This document shows positions 1 through 6,484 of a DNA stretch of 64,000 bases, in pieces. A program made the translations under genes and the position numbers. Under the pieces are notes generated by a model. That model ran no database searches. It saw only the letters and a program-made list of their open reading frames with translations, and had not been told where the DNA came from. The DNA lies in assembly GCA_025356015.1 (NCBI GenBank), contig JANXYO010000008.1, positions 1-64,000 on the forward strand, in the 5' to 3' direction. Numbering within the stretch: the stretch's first letter is position 1; each line of letters opens with the position of its first letter. The stretch is from Spirochaetaceae bacterium. Lineage in GTDB: Bacteria > Spirochaetota > Spirochaetia > Treponematales > Rectinemataceae.

Positions 1-17
1 CCTGAGAAAAGATCCCG

Positions 18-884
18 CTACCCGACACCATAGAGCCCAGGCAAGCGGCCAGTGATGTTCTCTTCCCGAACGACTCGATTCCCGGCGCAGTAAGATACGC
101 TGTGATTCTGGGCAGAATGGCTTCGAAGCTTGAGATGGGTAATCTCGAACTGTTGCCCCTTAACATCAACTATTTCCGCTTTCGCTGAAGACATCATGTG
201 TTCATCGTAGATGTCATCGAGATCGAGATTGTTCTCGGGATCAATGACGAAGACCTTCGGAGCACCGCCTTCTCGAATGAAGTACCAAAGACAATGCTCC
301 AAGAGGAGTTTCGCAATGGATGGTGCTGTTTTGCGCGCGTACTCCTTATACTGTTCACGGAACCCCTTCAAGACGATCTTGGTCTGTAGCGCTTGGCCAG
401 CATCGCAGCCTTCGATAGTATTCCCGGCAATTCCCACCTCTGTGTCGAAGATGAACGTTCGCTTCCGACAGGTGCCATCACTGTCTAAGAAATGGCTCTC
501 GACTTCCACACGTTCAAAGGCCTTGAGCCAAAGCAACCGGCCAACTCCTCTGCAGCCTTGGTCGATCTTATGATCGGTATCGAGGGTCTCGAAGGCAGCC
601 ATGTTTTCATCCGTGAACCCTACGCCATTGTCGGTTATCACGAAGCCGGTGATTTCGTCCTCAGCCTCTGGGCCTGGTTTCTTCTCCTCAGAGAAGAGAC
701 GCTTCTGACCTTTGGAAGAGACTCGTTCTATCTCGACGGTTATCCGTCCTTGCTTGGAATCCTTGCCAGATTCCTCGATGGCGTGGATAGAGTTGACCAC
801 CGCCTCGAAGACGGGGAGAAGTGCATGGGTCTTGGGGAGGCTTGTGTTCCGAAGCCTTCCTCTTAGGTTGGTCACCAGGCTCAA
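18..884 (-). pseudogene. GHKL (HSP90-like) ATPase, N-terminal part only
   Basis: The 288 residues form an N-terminal histidine-kinase-like ATPase fold. Asn31 in VVNSIHAI is the N box, DNGVGF at residues 85-90 is the G1 box, and RGVGR at 112-116 is the G2/lid motif. Related island-borne ATP-binding proteins are usually much longer, with a transducer domain and an extra C-terminal region. Here the frame stops with TAG just after a GRLPGLYG motif, where the family normally continues. The start is TTG, chosen because AAGGGGG lies seven bases upstream and an in-frame stop lies close behind. The stop makes it a probable truncated gene, although a short natural variant cannot be excluded. The biological role is unknown. 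Confidence 0.6.
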
Positions 885-1230
885 GATCGCCCCCTTGCTG
901 ACAGCAGGCTACATTCCTCAAGTCCGAAGCAACCTTGGGCATTTGCATATTCTCGTTTGAAAGCAGTCAGGTCGTTTGGGTGACTCGGCGGGGATCGCAT
1001 ACTAACTCCCTGTTTTAGTGATTGTTCATTCTCTGATTATGGACACTGAAGAAGGAACGGGCAAGGCATGTTCGCTTGTTCGTGTGACTGAAGCTGTTAC
1101 TTTTCTGTCTTGCATACTGTGACATATCATGGCATAAGGATACACAAGCCGTTGGCTAGAAACCGAGTTACAGCAAGGGTTTGGCATACGTAAGCATATG
1201 TGGGCAAAGGAATTATTCAGCTTCACACGG
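885..1230. other. Island tail without a recognisable gene
   Basis: About 350 bases lie between the ATPase start and the tRNA fragment. Short open frames on both strands show no family motif, no ribosome binding site and no codon bias. The composition is AT-richer than the flanking chromosome. I see no convincing promoter, terminator or repeat. Confidence 0.5.
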
Positions 1231-1263
1231 TAGAAGTCACTGGTTCAATCCCAGTATCGCCCA
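1231..1263 (+). other. tRNA 3'-end fragment, probable attR
   Basis: A complete T arm is present: stem ACTGG at 1239-1243 pairs with CCAGT at 1251-1255 around the loop TTCAATC. It is followed by a seven-base acceptor strand ATCGCCC and discriminator A. No matching GGGCGAT 5' acceptor strand, D arm or anticodon arm exists upstream, so this is not a whole tRNA gene. CCA is not encoded. Orientation and position fit the duplicated 3' end left at the distal border of an island inserted in a tRNA gene. The isotype cannot be told. Confidence 0.7.
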
Positions 1264-1298
1264 AACCCCGCATACTTTTCATCGCATGAGTCCGCAAC

Positions 1299-1314
1299 AG
1301 CCGCACCTGCGGCT
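1299..1314. other. Small GC hairpin after the tRNA fragment
   Basis: AGCCGC and GCGGCT pair around an ACCT loop. There is no T-run behind it, so it is at best a weak terminator left from the original tRNA locus. The rest of the 1264-1379 spacer shows only the ribosome binding site GGGAG for the next gene. Confidence 0.35.
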
Positions 1315-1379
1315 AGACCCATGTTCCTGCCACGAGCCTCTCTCTGTATGCATCATATGCAAGGCACTGGGAGTCGACA

Positions 1380-3040
1380 ATGACGCAAGAGTTCGGACTG
1401 ATCCTGGCACTAACTGGTGGACTCGGCGCCGCCCTGCTTTTCGGCGATCTGGCGAAGCGGCTTGGCCTGTCCCCCATCGTCGGCTATCTGATCGCGGGTA
1501 TAGCGGTCGGCCCCCACACGCCGGGCCTCGTCGCCGACGACACGATAACCCGCCAGGTATCGGAAGTTGGAGTGGTCCTCCTCATGTTCGGCGTGGGGCT
1601 CCACTTCCGGCTTGGCGATCTCCTCTCGGTCCGGGGGATCGCCCTCCCAGGAGCCTTGATCCAGGTGGGTCTTTCGGCGGCGGCCGCTGCCCTTGTCTCT
1701 CGCCTCTTCGGCTGGGGCTGGGAACAAGGCCTCATCTTCGGCCTGGCCCTTTCGATCGCGAGCACGGTCGTGGCGACCCGGGTTCTCACCGACAACAAGG
1801 CCCTCCATAGCCCCGAGGGGAAGATAAGCCTGGGCTGGCTTGTAGTGGAGGATTTGCTGACGGTCTTCGCCCTCTTCCTCCTTCCGGCCATCGCCGTCTC
1901 CGGAGGAGGGCGGCCGTCGGCCCTGGATCTGCTGGCTTCGCTCGGTCTGGTCATCCTCAAGCTGGCCATCCTCTTCGGCCTGACCCTTGTCGTCGGGAAG
2001 CGGCTCGTGCCCAAGGCCCTCAGCTATGTATCCAGGACGGGATCCAGGGAGCTGTTCTCCCTGACAGTCCTCGTTCTGGCCCTGGGCATCGGGCTCGGGT
2101 CGTCTATGCTTTTCGGGGCCTCGATGGCCCTCGGCGCTTTCCTGGCGGGGATGGTCGTGGGCCAGTCTGACTACAGCACGAGGGCAGCATCTGAGGTGAT
2201 GCCCCTGCGCGACGCCTTCGCAGTCCTTTTCTTCGTCTCGGTCGGGAATGCAGCTTGATCCCCCTGGTTTCGCTCGCGATTGGCCCCTTGTGCTCGCGGC
2301 CATCGCCCTTGTTCTCTTCGTGAATACCTCTATCGCCTTCTTCCTCTCGGTGGGCCTCGGGCGGTCCTTCGGCTCTGCCGCCATCATCGCTGCCTCGCTC
2401 GCGCAGATCGGCGAGTTCTCCTTCATCCTCGGATCCCTCGCCTCGGGCCTTGGTCTCCTCCCGGGAAACGCGATGAACGTGATCGTAGCGGTCTCGGTCG
2501 CGACGGTCGCCCTGAACCCGACGATCTTCAAGCTCGTGTCCGATCGTGCGAGACTGAGGGTCGGCGACTCAAATGGCCAGATGGCCGAGGAGGGCGAAGA
2601 CAAGCAGGCCAACCGCGTGGTCCTCGTGGGCTACGGTTCGGTCGGCAGGGTGCTGTATCGCATCCTCCGTGGCTACGGCATATATGTCACCGTCATCGAG
2701 CTGAATCTGGAGACCGTGAAGGAGCTCAGGGAATCGGGCATCGCCGCGGTATACGGTGACGCTACCCGTTTTGAGACCATGGCCGCCGCGAGGCTCGAGG
2801 ACGCGCTGAGCCTCATCGTCTCAGCCCCTGGCCTTTCCGGCAAGGACCTGACAGAGATCGCCAAGGGCATCCAGCCCAAGATCCGCGTGTTCCTCAGGTC
2901 GGAGTTCCTGGGCGAGGTTCCCGCGGCCCGGGATTCCGGCGCGGACGAGGTCTTCACCGACGAGAAAGAGGTGGCGATCTCAATGGCCTCGAGCCTCCTT
3001 CGCGAGCTCGGATCCACCGACGAGCAGATCGACCTCGAGC
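1380..3040 (+). pseudogene. CPA2-type K+/H+ antiporter with TrkA-N domain, frameshifted and 3'-truncated
   Basis: The product resembles KefB/YbaL-type monovalent cation:proton antiporters: about 12 membrane helices (opening FGDLAKRLGLSPIVGYLIAG) followed by a cytoplasmic Rossmann RCK domain (VVLVGYGSVGRVLYR, a GxGxxG fold). The first reading frame stops at 2258 after VLFFVSVG. The next frame takes up exactly there with MQLDPPGF, so removing one A at 2247-2248 restores a continuous protein. A second break comes at about 3040: the normal RCK tail (ELGSTDEQIDLER) runs straight into sequence of another family in another frame. The start has GGGAG eight bases upstream. As written it cannot make a full antiporter. 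Confidence 0.75.
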
Positions 3041-3214
3041 GAGGATGCCGGAGTGCTCGGAACCGAGGTGGCGGTGTTCGGCAAGACGCGCAAGCTTGGG
3101 GTCCTCCTTGTCTCGGCCTCCAGCCATGCGACGCACCATCGAGGCCAGGTTTCTCAGATCCTCGACGAACTCAAGGTCGAAAACGACTTTTTCGCGGCCT
3201 TCAGGGAACTCTAG
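3041..3214 (+). pseudogene. C-terminal remnant of a DinB/YfiT-family protein
   Basis: In the frame ending with TAG at 3212-3214 the sequence reads a DinB-superfamily C-terminus. It has a histidine motif ATHHRGQVSQILDEL, typical of the metal-binding last helix, followed by VENDFFAAF. There is no start codon and no N-terminal three quarters. The frame begins abruptly after the antiporter's RCK domain. A deletion joining the two genes is the simplest reading. Recognition rests on the HxxHHRGQ-like motif alone. Confidence 0.55.
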
Positions 3215-3290
3215 CCAAAGGAATTTGCGCCCTCCGGCCCCCGATCCTCAGTAGCTTTCTGGGTATTCTGGTTTGGTGGAGGTAGAGTCC

Positions 3291-3482
3291 ATGCAGATAG
3301 GGGGTATCGATAGCAGCAGCCAGGCGATCGCGCCGGTGAGCTATACCACAAACAACATGCAGTCCGAGGAGAGCACGGAGATCCGAAATGGCACGACCGA
3401 GGAGGCGCAGAACACCTCCAAGCTGGTCAAGTCGGCGGAACAGGAGCGGGGAGTGGGGCAGAACATCGACCTCACTGCGTGA
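3291..3482 (+). CDS. Small hypothetical protein, 63 aa
   Basis: A short polar, serine/threonine/glutamate-rich protein starts at an ATG preceded by GGAGGTAGAGTCC, a good ribosome binding site. It opens MQIGGIDSS and ends GVGQNIDLTA, with no membrane segment and no cysteine. The amino-acid pattern, amphipathic middle and defined ends look like real coding. I do not recognise the family. It is followed directly by a strong terminator, so it is probably a single-gene transcript. Confidence 0.5.
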   Translation: MQIGGIDSSSQAIAPVSYTTNNMQSEESTEIRNGTTEEAQNTSKLVKSAEQERGVGQNIDLTA

Positions 3483-3522
3483 CAGCTCGCGTGGCCCTCC
3501 GTCTTGGGGGCACGCGACCGAA

Positions 3523-3562
3523 GGGCCGGCCGGGCGCAGAAACCCGGCCGGCCCCATTTTTT
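3523..3562 (+). terminator. Rho-independent terminator
   Basis: A perfect 12-base GC stem (GGGCCGGCCGGG with CCCGGCCGGCCC, eight-base loop) is followed by A and six T. It ends the small gene at 3291 and overlaps the stop of the convergent MFS gene. On the minus strand no U-run follows, so it acts mainly on the plus strand. Confidence 0.85.
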
Positions 3563-4943
3563 AGCATTCGGAGAATTCCACGCAGGACCTCAGCTCTGGC
3601 GCGGCTGGGCCGCGGTAGCTGCCAAGGTAGAGGATGCCACCGGCAACGACAATGACGCTAAAGGCCAGCATGAGGTTGCTGTACGGGGTTCCAGCCGGGG
3701 ACTGGCCCACCGGGAGGAGGCGGAAGTCGAGCCAGCCCCCGTCAAGGCTCCGGCCGACGATCGCCGCACCCATCGCCCCGGAGACGATGCTCACCAGATT
3801 GAACAGCCCCATCCCCACCCCCGTTTCCTCCGGCGGGAGGGTCTGCGAGACGCTGTTGATCATCGCCGTCTGGAAGAGGGTGAAGCCGGTGTAGGTGAGA
3901 AGGAGGGCAGCGCCGACGACGAGGGGAGAGAGGCTGAGCCAGAAGGCCATCATGAGCATGCTCGTGATGAGGAGCATGAGGCCGAGCGACACGACGAAGC
4001 TGTTGCCCCTGCGGTCCGCGAGGCTGCCGGCGACGGGGCCGAAGAGGGCCGAGCTCATGGCGCCAGGGAAGAGGATGAGGCCAATCTGCGCGGTGTCGAG
4101 GCCGTAGACCCGGCTCAGCATGAGGGGCACGACGAACAGGATGCCGATGACGACCGAAAAGAGGGCGAAGCCGACGATGACGCCGTTTCGGAATTTCACG
4201 TTGGAGAACAGCGAGGGCTTTATGAATGGCTCGCTCACGCTATTGATGCGCGCGACGAACAGGGCGAGCGAGATCGCGCAAGCTGTGAGAAGGTACCAGT
4301 AGGGAAAATTGAGCCAGAGCACGAATGAGCCCACAGTGCCTGCCAGGAGGAAGGCCCCGACTGCGTCGATCCTCCCTGCCCTCCTGTCCTCCTTCGGCAA
4401 CTCCCTCGCGAAGAAGGGTATGGAGACGGCGAGGAACAGCGGGATGAGGAAGAGGAAGGACCAGTGGAGGGCGGCAGAGACGAAGCCGCCGATCACTGGG
4501 CCGAGGCCTATCGCCAGGGAGACGGTGGAGGTGATCATGCCGAAGACCCTCCCGCGCTGAGAGGCTTCGTAGTGGCGCGCCACCACGACGAATACGAGGG
4601 CCGGGATGGCCGATCCGCCAATGCCCTGGATGGCTCGCGCGGCGATGACCAGGGCGTAGGAGGAGCGGAGGACGAAGCCAAGGACGGAGCCCAGCAGGTA
4701 CACGCTGATCCCGATGAGGATGAGGCGCCTGAGGCTGTAGATGTCTGACAGCTTGCCGAAGATCACCGTGCTGATGCCGAAGAAGACCATGAAGATCGTC
4801 ATCATCCAGGAGACGCCGGAGGCGCTCAGTGAGAACTCGGCGGCGATCCTGGGAGTGGAGACATTGAAAACGGTTTCGTTGAGCACCGCGAAGAATATGA
4901 GGTAGACGATCCAGGGGACAAGCCTGTCTGCTTTTGATGCCAT
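3561..4943 (-). CDS. MFS efflux transporter, DHA2-like
   Basis: A 460-residue polytopic membrane protein with about 14 predicted helices, the layout of drug:H+ antiporters of the DHA2/Tet(L) type. The signature between helices 2 and 3 (GKLSDIYSLRRL) matches MFS motif A, and GLGPVIGGF after helix 5 resembles motif C of exporters. The chosen start (MASKADRLVPW) immediately precedes the first helix. The longer open frame upstream would run under the divergent MATE gene and lacks codon bias. Substrate is unknown. It faces a MATE exporter head to head, so the two may share control. Confidence 0.8.
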   Translation of the reverse strand: MASKADRLVPWIVYLIFFAVLNETVFNVSTPRIAAEFSLSASGVSWMMTIFMVFFGISTVIFGKLSDIYSLRRLILIGISVYLLGSVLGFVLRSSYALVIAARAIQGIGGSAIPALVFVVVARHYEASQRGRVFGMITSTVSLAIGLGPVIGGFVSAALHWSFLFLIPLFLAVSIPFFARELPKEDRRAGRIDAVGAFLLAGTVGSFVLWLNFPYWYLLTACAISLALFVARINSVSEPFIKPSLFSNVKFRNGVIVGFALFSVVIGILFVVPLMLSRVYGLDTAQIGLILFPGAMSSALFGPVAGSLADRRGNSFVVSLGLMLLITSMLMMAFWLSLSPLVVGAALLLTYTGFTLFQTAMINSVSQTLPPEETGVGMGLFNLVSIVSGAMGAAIVGRSLDGGWLDFRLLPVGQSPAGTPYSNLMLAFSVIVVAGGILYLGSYRGPAAPELRSCVEFSEC

Positions 4944-5037
4944 TCCCCGAAAATACCTTCGCCGGCGGCCGGTGGTCAAATCGGGTTTGTGGATCCGTTC
5001 CTTCTCTTTCCTTTCCGGATTACTTATTTTCAAATCC

Positions 5038-6456
5038 ATGCGTGCAATGACAGAAGGCAATGAGGCGAAGCTCATCGTCGCCTTCTCGATCCCCCTGCTG
5101 CTGGGCAATGTCTTCCAGCAACTCTACTCAACGGTCGACGCGATGGTGGTGGGCATGGGAGTCAGCAAGGAGGCTCTCGCCGCGGTCGGCGTCAGCTTCC
5201 CCCTGATCTTCTTGACGATCTCCGTGATCATGGGGGTGACCATGGGCGGTAGCGTGGTCCTCGCGCAGCACTTCGGCGCGGGAGACCGTGTCAGGCTCCG
5301 CGCGAGCATGCACACGATCTACGCCTTCCTGCTTGTCGCGAGCGCGATCACCTCGGTGGCAGGTATCATCCTTGCGAGGCCGATACTCGTCCTCATCGGC
5401 ACGCCCCAGGCGTATCTGGAACAGGCCAGGGTATTCTTACAGATCACGTTTTCGGGCATCATATTCGTCTTCGGGTACAACGCGATCTCCTCGGTGCTCC
5501 GCTCGGTAGGGGACTCGAAGAATCCCCTCTATTTCCTGGTCTTCGCGAGCCTCCTTAACATCTGTCTTGTCCTGCTCTTCGTGCTGGTCTTTGGCTGGGG
5601 AGTCGCGGGCTCGGCCTGGGCCACCTTCTTCGCCCAGGCCGCGGCCTTTGGCGCCTCGTACGCATTCATCCAGCGCTCAAGGGAGGAACTCCTCCATATC
5701 TCCTTAGGCGAGTTGCGGATCGACCGGACCGAGCTCGCTCTGATCCTCAAGGTAGGTCTCCCCACCGCGATCCAGATGGGACTCGTGTCCCTCTCCTTTG
5801 TGGCCCTGAGCGCGATCGTGAATCCCTTCGGCACCGATGTGATGGCGGGCTACACGGCGGCGAGCCGCCTTGACAGCTTCGCGATCCTGCCGGCGATGAA
5901 CCTGAGCATCGCAATGAGCATCTTCACCGGGCAGAACATGGGCGCCGGCAGGAGTGAGAGGGTCAGGCGCGGCCTTCGTGCCACCCTCCTCCTGGGATCG
6001 GGGGTGTCCCTCCTGATCTCCGCCTTGTTTCTGCTCTTCCCGAGAGGCCTCATCGGTCTCTTCGCCTCCGACCCCGCTGTCGTCGCCCATGGCGTCCGCT
6101 ACCTCCTGGTCGTGGCCTCCTTCTATCCGCTTTTCTCAGCCATGTTCGTCCTGAGCGGCCTCCTCCGGGGAGCGGGCGCCGCGACCTTCGCGATGGTGGC
6201 GGCCGTGGTGGCCGTGTGGCTCGCCCGGATCCCCGCCAGTTTTGCCCTCTCCCGCCTGTACGGAGCCGACGGCATCTGGTTCGGGATCCCCATCGGCTGG
6301 GTCTTCGGCCTCGCCATGGTATCGGCCCACTATCTTGGCGGATCGTGGAAGAAGTACCGGGTGGCCGACGACGAGGCCGCCGCCGAGGGCTCCCTTGTCC
6401 TCGCGGGGGGCGAAGAGGCCCTGCCATGCGGCTACGGTCTCGCTGAGTGCAGCTAG
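5038..6456 (+). CDS. MATE-family multidrug efflux protein
   Basis: A 472-residue membrane protein with about 12 helices in two similar halves. The opening (LIVAFSIPLLLGNVFQQLYSTVDAMVVG, shown here only in part: PLLLGNVFQQLYSTVDA) is the hallmark of NorM/DinF-like MATE transporters, which exchange Na+ or H+ for cationic compounds. A second ATG nine bases downstream is an alternative start; neither has a strong ribosome binding site. The spacer of about 95 bases to the divergent MFS gene must hold both promoters. The gene ends convergently with the FlcA-like gene. Confidence 0.85.
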   Translation: MRAMTEGNEAKLIVAFSIPLLLGNVFQQLYSTVDAMVVGMGVSKEALAAVGVSFPLIFLTISVIMGVTMGGSVVLAQHFGAGDRVRLRASMHTIYAFLLVASAITSVAGIILARPILVLIGTPQAYLEQARVFLQITFSGIIFVFGYNAISSVLRSVGDSKNPLYFLVFASLLNICLVLLFVLVFGWGVAGSAWATFFAQAAAFGASYAFIQRSREELLHISLGELRIDRTELALILKVGLPTAIQMGLVSLSFVALSAIVNPFGTDVMAGYTAASRLDSFAILPAMNLSIAMSIFTGQNMGAGRSERVRRGLRATLLLGSGVSLLISALFLLFPRGLIGLFASDPAVVAHGVRYLLVVASFYPLFSAMFVLSGLLRGAGAATFAMVAAVVAVWLARIPASFALSRLYGADGIWFGIPIGWVFGLAMVSAHYLGGSWKKYRVADDEAAAEGSLVLAGGEEALPCGYGLAECS

Positions 6457-6484
6457 GCTAGAGGCTGGTCTTTGGGACCTGTCT

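Larger units (their letters stand above)
1..1263. mobile_element. Right end of an integrated genomic island
   Basis: This stretch is visibly poorer in GC than the rest of the window and uses mixed codons, whereas everything after it is strongly GC-biased. It ends exactly where a 3' tRNA fragment appears, the usual signature of a site-specific integration into a tRNA gene. It carries one recognisable gene, a truncated GHKL ATPase, then about 350 bases without a credible gene. The integrase and the intact tRNA should lie beyond the left edge of the window. The island boundary is inferred; no integrase is visible here. Confidence 0.6.

Noticed and set aside
1181-1263. A complete tRNA gene
   Set aside because: Only the T arm and 3' acceptor strand are present. 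No pairing 5' acceptor, D arm or anticodon stem can be drawn upstream.
1410-2612. A 400-codon minus-strand frame opposite the antiporter
   Set aside because: Charged, motif-free translation, while the plus strand encodes recognisable membrane helices.
4944-5108. Upstream extension of the MFS gene
   Set aside because: The extra 55 codons would run beneath the start of the divergent MATE gene and encode a charged, non-conserved segment.
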